Assembly (NCBI GenBank): GCA_024684435.1
Contig: JAIKWV010000009.1
Location: 41,983 to 105,982 of the forward strand
DNA length: 64,000 nucleotides
Origin: Clostridiales bacterium
GTDB lineage: Bacteria; Bacillota; Clostridia; Oscillospirales; Acutalibacteraceae
Reading direction: 5' to 3'
A program made the position numbers and the translations under genes. The stretch's first letter is position 1. Each line of letters begins with the position of its first letter. Positions 17,517 through 25,230 of this stretch are shown in pieces. Below the pieces are notes generated by a model. That model searched no databases. It worked only from the letters and a program-made list of their open reading frames with translations, and had not been told where the DNA came from.

Positions 17517-18005
17517 ATGAAAAAATATGTTTCTCTGATCATAATCGCATTGCTTGCGGTGCTGGATCAGGCGTCAAAGGTGTTTGCGCTGAATTTTCTC
17601 AAACCCGTCGGCACCGCGAAATTTCTGCCGGGGATACTGGGTCTTCGGTACGTTGAAAATACCGGAGCGGTATTCGGCTCGTTTTCAAACAGCACCGTTA
17701 TGCTTTCCGTTATAACCGCAGTAATAATTATCGTGGGGCTTGTTTTGCTGGTAATGGGCAAATTCAGCAACAAGGTCTACCGCACCTGCGCCGTGCTCAT
17801 CATAGCCGGAGGCATTGGAAATCTTTACGACAGGATCGTCCGCGGCTTTGTGGTGGACTTCTTTGATTTTCAGTTTATGGATTTTGCGGTATTCAATGTT
17901 GCGGATATTTTTGTTACGGTGGGTTCCTTCGTTTTGATAATCTATCTTATCGTCGGAATGATCCGTGACGGAAAGAACAAGGAGCGGCAAAGTGAGCAGG
18001 CTTGA
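17517..18005 (+). CDS. lspA: Lipoprotein signal peptidase (SPase II)
   Basis: LspA is a membrane aspartyl protease that cleaves the signal peptide of prolipoproteins after lipidation. The 162-residue product has four hydrophobic helices and the conserved motifs: DQASKVFA near residue 20, the NTGAVFGSF segment near residue 45, GGIGNLYDRIVRGFVVDF near residues 99-116, and FNVADIFVTVG after it. The catalytic aspartates fall in NLYDR and FNVAD. It overlaps the rluD start by 14 bases. Potential substrates in this window include the lipoproteins at 43.6 and 50.0-50.7 kb. Confidence 0.95.
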   Translation: MKKYVSLIIIALLAVLDQASKVFALNFLKPVGTAKFLPGILGLRYVENTGAVFGSFSNSTVMLSVITAVIIIVGLVLLVMGKFSNKVYRTCAVLIIAGGIGNLYDRIVRGFVVDFFDFQFMDFAVFNVADIFVTVGSFVLIIYLIVGMIRDGKNKERQSEQA

Positions 18006-18897
18006 ATTTGTTTTTGACGGCTCGGAGGGTCAGAGAATAGACAAGGCCATTGCGGAATATATGCCGCAGATGACCAGATCGCACATACAAAAGATAATCG
18101 ACATGGGCGGCGTTACGGCTGACGGAAAGCCGGTGGACAAGGGCTATAAGCCCAAGCCCGGCGCCGTTATCGTGCTCAATGCGCCGGAGCCCCGGGTACT
18201 GGAGGCAAAGGCGGAGGACATTGCCCTTGATATAAGATACGAAGACGAGGATCTGCTGGTGGTAAACAAGCCCCGTGGCATGGTGGTTCACCCCGCCGCA
18301 GGGAACTTGGACGGCACCCTTGTCAACGCCCTTATGCATCACTGCGACGGAAAACTTTCCGGCATTAACGGAGTGATCCGCCCGGGCATAGTACACCGCA
18401 TAGATAAGGACACCAGCGGTCTGCTTATCGTGGCAAAAAATGATTTTGCCCACACAGGGCTTTCGGAACAGATAAAGGAGCACAGCTTCAAGCGGGAATA
18501 CAGAGCCGTGGTTTACGGTCATTTAAAGGAGCCGGAGGGCACGGTCGACGCCCCTATAGGCAGGAGCGAAAAGGACCGCAAAAAAATGTGCGTCACATAC
18601 AAGAATTCAAAGAACGCCGTGACCCATTACAGCGTTCTTGAAGAATATAAAAAGTACAGCTACATAAAGCTCCGGCTTGAAACGGGCAGGACCCATCAGA
18701 TAAGGGTCCACATGGCATATCTGGGTCATCCCGTGGCGGGAGACAAGGTGTACGGCCCGAAAAACGGAGTGGATATCGGCGGTCAATGCCTTCACGCTGG
18801 GCTGATAGGTTTTACCCATCCCCGGGACGGCAGATACATCGAGATCACAGCGGAGCTGCCGGACTACTTTAACGAGTTTCTTGACAAGATAAAATAA
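17992..18897 (+). CDS. rluD: Pseudouridine synthase, RluD family
   Basis: This enzyme converts specific uridines to pseudouridine in 23S rRNA or other large RNAs. The 301-residue protein has an N-terminal S4 RNA-binding domain (GQRIDKAIAEYMPQMTRS, with a VTADGKPV segment) and the catalytic domain with HRIDKDTSGLLIVAKN, which holds the catalytic aspartate, plus the RTHQIRVHMAYLGHPVAGD motif. The start GTG 17992 has AAGGAG seven bases upstream and overlaps the end of lspA; an upstream in-frame codon at 17965 lacks such a site. The lspA-rluD pairing is widespread in Firmicutes. The exact target uridines cannot be read from sequence. Confidence 0.94.
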   Translation: MSRLEFVFDGSEGQRIDKAIAEYMPQMTRSHIQKIIDMGGVTADGKPVDKGYKPKPGAVIVLNAPEPRVLEAKAEDIALDIRYEDEDLLVVNKPRGMVVHPAAGNLDGTLVNALMHHCDGKLSGINGVIRPGIVHRIDKDTSGLLIVAKNDFAHTGLSEQIKEHSFKREYRAVVYGHLKEPEGTVDAPIGRSEKDRKKMCVTYKNSKNAVTHYSVLEEYKKYSYIKLRLETGRTHQIRVHMAYLGHPVAGDKVYGPKNGVDIGGQCLHAGLIGFTHPRDGRYIEITAELPDYFNEFLDKIK

Positions 18898-18915
18898 TTT
18901 CTGGAGGTGGCTGCT

Positions 18916-19764
18916 TTGGAAGCAACCGTAAAAAAACAGCTTAAGATCAAAGCCTGCAAAGTCAGAATGGGCATAATAAACGGTGTTTATAACGCGAAAT
19001 CCGGGCATCCCGGCGGAGCTTTGTCCTCTGCCGATATCCTGACGTATCTGTATTTCAACAAAATGAACATCGACCCCAAAAATCCAAAATGGGAGGATCG
19101 CGACCGCTTTGTGCTTTCCAAAGGGCATATCGCTCCGGGACTGTATGCGGTCCTTGCTCTCAGGGGCTTTTTCCCTGTGGAGGATCTGGTGACTTTGCGT
19201 AAAACCGATTCCTACCTGCAGGGTCACCCATGCATGAAGACCACCCCGGGTGTGGATATGAGCACCGGCTCTCTGGGACAGGGCATATCCGCGGCGGTGG
19301 GCATGGCTCTGGGCGGAAAAATTTCCGGCAAGAGCTTCAGGGTCTATACGATTTTAGGAGACGGCGAGATCCAGGAGGGTCAGGTCTGGGAGGCGGCTAT
19401 GTACGCTTCCGCAAAGGGGCTTGACAATCTTGTGGCAGTCATTGACAACAACAACCTTCAGATAGACGGTACGGTGGCAGAGGTGAACTCCCCCTATCCG
19501 ATAGTGGAAAAATTCCGCGCCTTCGGCTGGAACGTCATCGAGATCTGCGCCCACAGCTTTGACGAAATAGACGCCGCGTTCAACGCCGCGGAGGAATTCA
19601 AGGGCAAGCCTACGGCTATAATCGCAAAGAGTACCAAGGGCAAGGGCGTTTCCTACATGGAAGATCAGGTGTCCTGGCACGGCGCTGCGCCCAACACAGA
19701 GCAGTATGAACAGGCGATGAAAGAGCTGGAAGAAGAACTGGCAAACCTGGAAAACGGAAATTGA
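18916..19764 (+). CDS. Transketolase, N-terminal subunit
   Basis: This is the thiamine-diphosphate-binding half of a split transketolase, which moves two-carbon units between sugar phosphates in the non-oxidative pentose phosphate pathway. The 282-residue product contains KSGHPGGALSSADIL, the SKGHIAPGLYAVLA segment, MSTGSLGQGISAAVGMALG and the TPP-binding GDGEIQEGQVWEA with DNNNLQIDGTV. The start is TTG 18916 after GGAGGTGG; GTG 18907 lies inside that site. The second half is the next gene. Separate subunits are common in Clostridia. Confidence 0.95.
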   Translation: MEATVKKQLKIKACKVRMGIINGVYNAKSGHPGGALSSADILTYLYFNKMNIDPKNPKWEDRDRFVLSKGHIAPGLYAVLALRGFFPVEDLVTLRKTDSYLQGHPCMKTTPGVDMSTGSLGQGISAAVGMALGGKISGKSFRVYTILGDGEIQEGQVWEAAMYASAKGLDNLVAVIDNNNLQIDGTVAEVNSPYPIVEKFRAFGWNVIEICAHSFDEIDAAFNAAEEFKGKPTAIIAKSTKGKGVSYMEDQVSWHGAAPNTEQYEQAMKELEEELANLENGN

Positions 19765-19800
19765 CGGATTTCTCCGATAAATATAAGGAAGGTATTGACT

Positions 19801-20751
19801 ATGGCTGATATTATTAAAACAGCGACCAGAGAGGCCTACGGAAAGGCTCTTGCTGAGTTGGGCGCGATAAACGATAAAATAATCGTCCTCGACGCGGATC
19901 TTGCCGCGGCGACCAAGACGGGCATTTTCAAAAAGGCTTTTCCGGACAGATTCTTTGACACGGGCATAGCCGAGTGCAACATGATCAGCATTGCGGGAGG
20001 TCTGTCCACCACGGGCTACACCGTTTTTGCAAGCTCTTTTGCCATGTTTGCCGCGGGCCGCGCCTTTGAACAGGTCCGCAACACCCTTGGATACTCTCAC
20101 CTGAATGTAAAGATAGGCGCCACCCACGCGGGTATTTCCGTGGGAGAGGACGGCGCCACCCACCAGTGCTGTGAGGATATAGCCCTTATGCGCACCATCC
20201 CCGGCATGGTAATAATAAACCCTGCCGACGATATCGAGACCCGTGGCGCGGTGTTTGCCGCGGCGGAGCATGAGGGACCTGTTTATCTCAGACTGGGCAG
20301 GCTGGCGGTACCCCGCATCAATGACGAGAACTATAAATTTGAACTGGGCAAGGGCGCGGTGCTCCGCGAGGGTACGGACGTGACGATAATCGCAACAGGT
20401 CTCATGGTCAATGAGGCGCTTATAGCCCACGATATTCTTTCGGCGGAAGGAATATCCGCAAAAGTTATAAATATACATACTATTAAGCCCATTGACAAAG
20501 AGCTTATTATCGAAGCGGCAGGGCAGACCGGCGCTGTGGTCACCGCCGAGGAGCACAATATAATAGGCGGTCTGGGCGGCGCAGTGGCTGAAGTCCTTTC
20601 TGAAAACCTGCCCACTCCCGTGGTTCGCGTGGGCGTTGAGGACATCTTCGGACGTTCCGGCCCCGCCCTGGAGCTGCTTAAGGTATTCGGACTTGACGCG
20701 GCAAATATCGTAGACAAGGCAAAGCGCGCCATTTCGATGAAAAAGAACTGA
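19801..20751 (+). CDS. Transketolase, C-terminal subunit
   Basis: This 316-residue protein is the second half of the split transketolase, supplying the pyrimidine-binding and C-terminal domains. It contains the segment VLDADLAAATKTG, FFDTGIAECNMISIAGGL with the catalytic glutamate, VGEDGATHQCCEDIALMRTI and the C-terminal TAEEHNIIGGLGGAVAEVL. ATG 19801 is preceded by AAGGAAGG. It begins 36 bases after the N-terminal subunit, so the two should be made in equal amounts. DXS-like synthases share this layout, but the split arrangement and the partner fit transketolase. Confidence 0.95.
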   Translation: MADIIKTATREAYGKALAELGAINDKIIVLDADLAAATKTGIFKKAFPDRFFDTGIAECNMISIAGGLSTTGYTVFASSFAMFAAGRAFEQVRNTLGYSHLNVKIGATHAGISVGEDGATHQCCEDIALMRTIPGMVIINPADDIETRGAVFAAAEHEGPVYLRLGRLAVPRINDENYKFELGKGAVLREGTDVTIIATGLMVNEALIAHDILSAEGISAKVINIHTIKPIDKELIIEAAGQTGAVVTAEEHNIIGGLGGAVAEVLSENLPTPVVRVGVEDIFGRSGPALELLKVFGLDAANIVDKAKRAISMKKN

Positions 20752-20834
20752 AGGCTTTGAGCATTTCGCTTTTGCTGTCGGGCAGATACCGTCGGTAAAG
20801 CGCTGCGCGCATCAGTGTAAGGGAGGCGTTCACC

Positions 20835-23039
20835 GTGGATAAAGAAAATGAAATATCTTTCACCAACAATGCTCCGGAGTATCCCGAAAAAGCGGATGCC
20901 GAACATGAGATGCTGTCGGCGGAGGATACGATCGGTGATGCTGCGATCGAAGAAAACATCGACCTGTCTGGCTGCTCCGACGAGGAGCTGGATGACATAA
21001 TCAGCGGCAGGATCACCTATGAGGAATATATCGCGAGTCATCAGCCCCGGACGCTGTATCCGGAGAAAGATCTGCTTTCAGAGGAGGACCCTCTGACCAT
21101 GCAGGATATTTCCCATGAGCCGACAGACAGGAACGCACAAAAAACAAGAAAAAATAAAAAGAAAATAATAATACCTGTCATCTGCGCGCTGGTGGTCTGC
21201 GTGGGTATCGTCGTTTTGTTCGCGGCGCTTAAGTCCGACCCGAAAGAACCGGTATTCAATGCGGACGAATACGCTTTTGCATACACGAAGAACGGCGTTA
21301 TGCATATTGCGAGCTATCTTTCAAAGAGCGAACTTGAGGGCGGCGACGAATCTGAGATCAGGTTTTCGACAGACAGAAAGATAGTTGCTTTTTCAAAAGT
21401 CCATGAGAGCAACAGGCAGGGAAACGATCTGTATTTCTGCAATATAAGGAACAACGAGGAGCTTTCCGCCGGAGGAGTTAAAATAGACAGCTCCGTGGTC
21501 AAGTTTTATATCACCCGGGACGGCGAGCATATCATATATACAAAAGCAAAGGAAAAGCAGACCGACGCATACTGTTACAGCGTAAAAGACAGGTCTGCCG
21601 TCAAGCTGGATTCCGGCATACGGGATTTCTATATTCCCGAGGACAGGAGCGACCATTTCTTTTATACCAAGTCAAACGGCGCTTCCACCACGGTGTACAG
21701 ATATGTTTTTGACAGCAAAAAACCCGAGGAGCTGCTCAAAGGCGTGGGGAAAATAACTTTCATGAGCGACGAAAAGGACACCTCCCTTTTCGCTGAGGTA
21801 AGCTCGGAAAAAGAAGGTCTTGTCGATATATATCAGCTCCTGCGGGAGGGCGGCGCTCAGAAGCTGGTCTCTGAGGCTCTGTCGGTCTTTTATGACGACT
21901 TTCTGCCCGGAGGCAATCTTTACTTTATGCGCTACTCCGACAACGACGGAACCGACGAGGCGGAGAAGCATTCTTTTGACTCCGTGATAATCGACGACAA
22001 GGCGGAGGCTGACGCGGCTCTGGTTCAGCCCAACCTGGACGATTATCAGCTGGTGTCGTTTTTCGGCATCAAAACTTATGATTATGTAAAATATAATATT
22101 GATAAGAAGGCTTACGATGAAAAGCTGGAGAGGGACAAGATCAGGGAAGCCCTGAAAGAGGGCGTCGCAAAGGATGTTATAAACAACGGACAGTGCACCT
22201 GCTTTGCTTACAGCATGGAAACGAATACCGAGACCGCCGTGTGTGAGAATGTGTCTGCCGGCAGCATAGTCGCGCTGAACAAAAAAGGTGCGCCCAAAGT
22301 GGTGTTCACAAAGTTCCGTGTGGAAAAACAGGAAGAGCCTGAACCCATCACCATAGACGAGGCCGTCACCGCTTCCAAAGCTTTCGGAGGCACGTTGGAG
22401 GAATATCTTAAGTCCCTTGTTCCCGAGACGATCATCCCGGACGGTCTGGTGCTTTCCGTTAATACCGGCGACAAGCCCGGCGAGGAGGAAATAAAAGACT
22501 ATTCCTCGGAAAAAGCGGCGCTTTTCTTTATTGACAACGGGAACAAGCTTATCGCAGTTGTGAGGGACGATGTGGGCGAAAAGTGCAGTATGGTCTGTAT
22601 GACCGTAAGTGATGAGGGGATCGGCGTTATCAACTCCGTAGACAATAACATTACGAAGGTCATCCCCCTGGAACACGGCTGCTATTATCTCCGGGTGAAT
22701 TCCGGCAGAGACGAAGGCGATCTCTACTATTATCCGGAGTCAGGCACGGCGGGCATAAGGCTTTTATCCGTGGTGGAGGATATGATATCCTGCAAGGACG
22801 GAAACTTGCTGGTGTCTTACAGACCCAACGGTGCCGTTTCCGGGTTAAGCCTCTGCAGCGGTGAGAACGTTGAAGATATAGATACGAACGTGAACTTTCA
22901 GCAGATAGCCTATTACAGCAGCGACTGTATAATATACGTTAAAAAGTCCGACGTGGGGTCGGGTGATCTGTACCTGTACAACGGCAAAGCCTCCCCTGTT
23001 TTCATTGACAGCGGAGTGAGCAAAATATTTACCGATTAA
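20835..23039 (+). CDS. Single-pass membrane protein with large extracytoplasmic beta-rich domain, unknown function
   Basis: The family is not recognised. The 734-residue protein has an acidic cytoplasmic N-terminus (about 1-95), a basic stretch NAQKTRKNKKKIII, one hydrophobic helix at about residues 109-129 and a 600-residue outer domain. That domain has recurring beta-strand patterns of the type DLYFCNIRNNEELSAGG, DIYQLLREGGAQKLV and DLYYYPESG, resembling TolB/WD-like propeller blades, so a beta-propeller is a reasonable inference. The start is GTG 20835 with GGGAGG eight bases upstream. It is followed by a small coiled-coil gene, and both lie between transketolase and a fumarase subunit without evident pathway link. 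Confidence 0.75.
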   Translation: MDKENEISFTNNAPEYPEKADAEHEMLSAEDTIGDAAIEENIDLSGCSDEELDDIISGRITYEEYIASHQPRTLYPEKDLLSEEDPLTMQDISHEPTDRNAQKTRKNKKKIIIPVICALVVCVGIVVLFAALKSDPKEPVFNADEYAFAYTKNGVMHIASYLSKSELEGGDESEIRFSTDRKIVAFSKVHESNRQGNDLYFCNIRNNEELSAGGVKIDSSVVKFYITRDGEHIIYTKAKEKQTDAYCYSVKDRSAVKLDSGIRDFYIPEDRSDHFFYTKSNGASTTVYRYVFDSKKPEELLKGVGKITFMSDEKDTSLFAEVSSEKEGLVDIYQLLREGGAQKLVSEALSVFYDDFLPGGNLYFMRYSDNDGTDEAEKHSFDSVIIDDKAEADAALVQPNLDDYQLVSFFGIKTYDYVKYNIDKKAYDEKLERDKIREALKEGVAKDVINNGQCTCFAYSMETNTETAVCENVSAGSIVALNKKGAPKVVFTKFRVEKQEEPEPITIDEAVTASKAFGGTLEEYLKSLVPETIIPDGLVLSVNTGDKPGEEEIKDYSSEKAALFFIDNGNKLIAVVRDDVGEKCSMVCMTVSDEGIGVINSVDNNITKVIPLEHGCYYLRVNSGRDEGDLYYYPESGTAGIRLLSVVEDMISCKDGNLLVSYRPNGAVSGLSLCSGENVEDIDTNVNFQQIAYYSSDCIIYVKKSDVGSGDLYLYNGKASPVFIDSGVSKIFTD

Positions 23040-23058
23040 CCGTGAAAGGAGTTTGCTG

Positions 23059-23427
23059 ATGAAGGAAGAATTTGTTTTCAAAAAGTCTTTGCTGGGCGGA
23101 TTCAAGCGCAGCAGCGTTATTGAATGCATAGAAAAGCTCCAGATGGAAAAAATAGAAGTTGCGAAAAAAATTAAAGCTTTTGAAGAAACCATAGAACAAA
23201 AAGACGGTGAAATAAAAGCGCTGAACGAAAAGATCGCCGAACTTGAGGCGCTTAACAAAGAGCTTTCCCAAAAGCAGGAGGAACAGGAGAAGAAAACAAC
23301 AAAAACCTCCAAGACAAAAAAGTCCGCGGCGGAAAAGAAAGCAAAGACTGATGACGCCGGGGAGCCTGAGGGCTATTACCCTCCGGACATTTCCGAGATA
23401 AACGACAAGTTTTCCGGTAAGGCATAA
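23059..23427 (+). CDS. Small Lys/Glu-rich coiled-coil protein, unknown function
   Basis: The 122-residue product starts MKEEFVFKKSLLGGFKRSSV, then a long heptad-like helix (VIECIEKLQMEKIEVAKKIK, continuing to about residue 80), then a Lys/Ser/Thr-rich tract and a Pro/Tyr-containing end (EGYYPPDISEINDKFSGKA). It has no signal peptide or membrane segment. The N-terminal FVFKKSLLGGFKRSSVIECI segment resembles the start of DivIVA-like clostridial proteins, but this is only a resemblance. ATG 23059 has AAAGGAG upstream. It lies 19 bases after the membrane protein gene and is probably co-transcribed with it. Confidence 0.65.
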   Translation: MKEEFVFKKSLLGGFKRSSVIECIEKLQMEKIEVAKKIKAFEETIEQKDGEIKALNEKIAELEALNKELSQKQEEQEKKTTKTSKTKKSAAEKKAKTDDAGEPEGYYPPDISEINDKFSGKA

Positions 23428-23450
23428 TATCAGTAAGGGCAAGCATAATT

Positions 23451-23975
23451 ATGGAATATAAAATTTTTACAGACGAATTAAAATCAAAGGCGGCCGAACT
23501 CAAGGCCGGGGACAGGGTCCTGCTCTCCGGAGTGGCGTACACCTCAAGGGACGCGGCTCACAAAAAGATGTGCGCTCTCCTTGACGAGGGCAAGCCCCTT
23601 CCCTTTGAAATAGACGGTGCCTGCATATACTACGCCGGTCCCACACCTGCGCCGGAGGGCGCGGTCATAGGCAGCTGCGGTCCCACCACTTCGGGCAGGA
23701 TGGACCCCTACGCTCCCAGACTGTTGGATCTGGGTCTTGCCGCCATGATAGGCAAGGGCGAAAGAGATCAGGCGGTCTGCGACGCCATAGTGCGCAACGG
23801 CGCGGTCTACCTCTGCGCCATAGGCGGCGCCGGGGCTCTGGCGGCAAAATGTATTACGGAATGTGAAGAGATAGCTTTTAAAGAGCTTGGATGTGAAAGT
23901 GTTAAACGCCTTGTTTTCAGGGATTTCCCCCTGATCGTTGCCATTGACTGCGGCGGAGGCAATTTGTTTCGGTAA
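23451..23975 (+). CDS. Class I fumarate hydratase / tartrate dehydratase beta subunit
   Basis: The product matches the beta (C-terminal) subunit of the oxygen-sensitive class I fumarase/L-tartrate dehydratase family, which with an alpha subunit holding a [4Fe-4S] cluster hydrates fumarate to malate. The 174-residue length is usual. Recognisable segments are AGDRVLLSGVAYTSRDAAHK, IYYAGPTPAPEGAVIGSCGP, TTSGRMDPYAPRLL and IGGAGALAAKCI. The alpha subunit gene, normally adjacent, is not present on either side: the neighbours are a coiled-coil protein and a phosphate transporter. It must pair with an alpha subunit encoded elsewhere, or have another role. Confidence 0.9.
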   Translation: MEYKIFTDELKSKAAELKAGDRVLLSGVAYTSRDAAHKKMCALLDEGKPLPFEIDGACIYYAGPTPAPEGAVIGSCGPTTSGRMDPYAPRLLDLGLAAMIGKGERDQAVCDAIVRNGAVYLCAIGGAGALAAKCITECEEIAFKELGCESVKRLVFRDFPLIVAIDCGGGNLFR

Positions 23976-23987
23976 GGGTGTAATGCT

Positions 23988-25049
23988 TTGACGGTCTCTT
24001 TCGGCGGATTCGTATCACAGACAATTTCAAATCCTGCGCTTCTCGTAACGGTGCTGCTCACCCTGGGGGTGATCTTTGTAAACGGTTGGACTGACGCTCC
24101 AAACGCCATTGCCACCTGTGTTTCCACCCGTTCGATGAAGGCGCGTTCTGCGATTGCTATGGCGGCAGTCGCTAATTTTTTAGGCGTTTTTATAATGACG
24201 GAGCTAAACTCCACCGTGGCGCAGACCATATTCAACATGGTGAGCTTCGGGGGCAGCACGGAAAAGGCGGCGGTGGCTCTTTCCTCCGCAATGGGGGCGA
24301 TAGTCATCTGGGCTGTGGCGGCGTGGAGCTTCGGCATTCCCACCAGTGAGAGCCACGCCCTGATAGCGGGGCTTTCCGGCGCGGCGATATGCGTCAACGG
24401 AGGGCTGTCCGGCATAAATTTCGCCGAGTGGGGCAAGGTGCTGGCAGGCCTGCTGCTCTCCACACTGATGGGCTTTGTCATGGGCTATGTTACCGCAAAG
24501 ACCACCGGCAGTCTGTTCAAAAATTTTTCAAGGCAGAAAACCGCGGCGGCGTTTAAAAAGGCTCAGATCTTCGGCGGCGGAGCCATGGCGTTCATGCACG
24601 GCGCTCAGGACGGGCAAAAGTTCATGGGGGTGTTTATGCTTGGCATCTTTCTTTCCGGAGGCAAAAGCTCGGAGCAGTTCGTTGTCCCCTTCTGGCTCAT
24701 TCTCCTATGCTCGGTTACAATGTCCCTTGGTACATCAGTCGGGGGTTACCGGATAATAAGATCCGTGGGCATGAACATGGTACACATGGAAAAATACGAG
24801 GGTTTTTGCGCGGATATCGCCGGAGCGTTGTGCCTGCTTATTTCATCCTTTTCAGGTATCCCGGTGAGCACCACCCACACAAAGACCACGGCGATAATGG
24901 GAGTGGGCGCGGCAAAAAGAATGTCCGCGGTCAACTGGCGGGCGGTAAAAGAGATGGCCGTGGCGTGGATAGTTACCTTCCCCGCCTGCGCCATGTTGGG
25001 TTGGCTCACGGCGAAAATATTTTTGATTATAAATTTCGGGCGGGCATGA
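23988..25049 (+). CDS. pit: Inorganic phosphate transporter, PiT family
   Basis: PiT proteins are membrane symporters that take up phosphate, usually as a metal-phosphate complex. The 353-residue product has about ten hydrophobic helices and two copies of the family signature: FVNGWTDAPNAIATCVSTRS near residue 23 and FMHGAQDGQKFMGVFMLG near residue 205, each with its own GIPTSESHAL or GIPVSTTHTK motif downstream. The internal two-fold repeat is intact. The start is TTG 23988 with AAGGGTG upstream. No PhoU-like regulator gene is next to it. It is the last plus-strand gene before the convergent glucosidase. Confidence 0.94.
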   Translation: MTVSFGGFVSQTISNPALLVTVLLTLGVIFVNGWTDAPNAIATCVSTRSMKARSAIAMAAVANFLGVFIMTELNSTVAQTIFNMVSFGGSTEKAAVALSSAMGAIVIWAVAAWSFGIPTSESHALIAGLSGAAICVNGGLSGINFAEWGKVLAGLLLSTLMGFVMGYVTAKTTGSLFKNFSRQKTAAAFKKAQIFGGGAMAFMHGAQDGQKFMGVFMLGIFLSGGKSSEQFVVPFWLILLCSVTMSLGTSVGGYRIIRSVGMNMVHMEKYEGFCADIAGALCLLISSFSGIPVSTTHTKTTAIMGVGAAKRMSAVNWRAVKEMAVAWIVTFPACAMLGWLTAKIFLIINFGRA

Positions 25050-25088
25050 CCGCCCGTAACTCAATGCGGAATTGTTGAACAAAGCCCC

Positions 25089-25142
25089 GTAGGGGTCAAC
25101 GACTCGACGACCCTCATATAATGGGTAAGGGCGGAGCCCTTC
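25089..25142. repeat. Dispersed intergenic repeat, copy A
   Basis: This segment in the pit-glucosidase gap reads GTAGGGGTCAACGACTCGAC, then CCCTCATATAATGGGTAAGG and GCGGAGCCCTTC. Its reverse complement closely matches 58941-58985 apart from about ten extra bases, and its parts match 38921-38957 and 48441-48515. It contains the small inverted repeat AAGGGCGGAGCCCTT. No coding potential is seen. Confidence 0.7.
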
Positions 25143-25174
25143 TTCAATGTTTCGCCGCAGGCGTATATCATTAT

Positions 25175-25203
25175 AAAAAAACAGGAGGGCGTGGAAGCCC
25201 TCC
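25175..25203 (-). terminator. Rho-independent terminator of the GH13 glucosidase gene
   Basis: Read on the minus strand, GGAGGGC (25203-25197), a six-base loop and GCCCTCC (25190-25184) form a perfect seven-base stem followed by TG and a run of seven T residues. It lies 28 bases beyond the stop codon of the glucosidase. Confidence 0.82.
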
Positions 25204-25230
25204 CCTATCCGGATGTCCGGAAAATTTTCC

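Noticed and set aside
18916..20751. Transketolase gene broken by a frameshift into two
   Set aside because: The two halves have separate stops, a 36-base gap and a good ribosome binding site for the second, as in the known two-subunit form.
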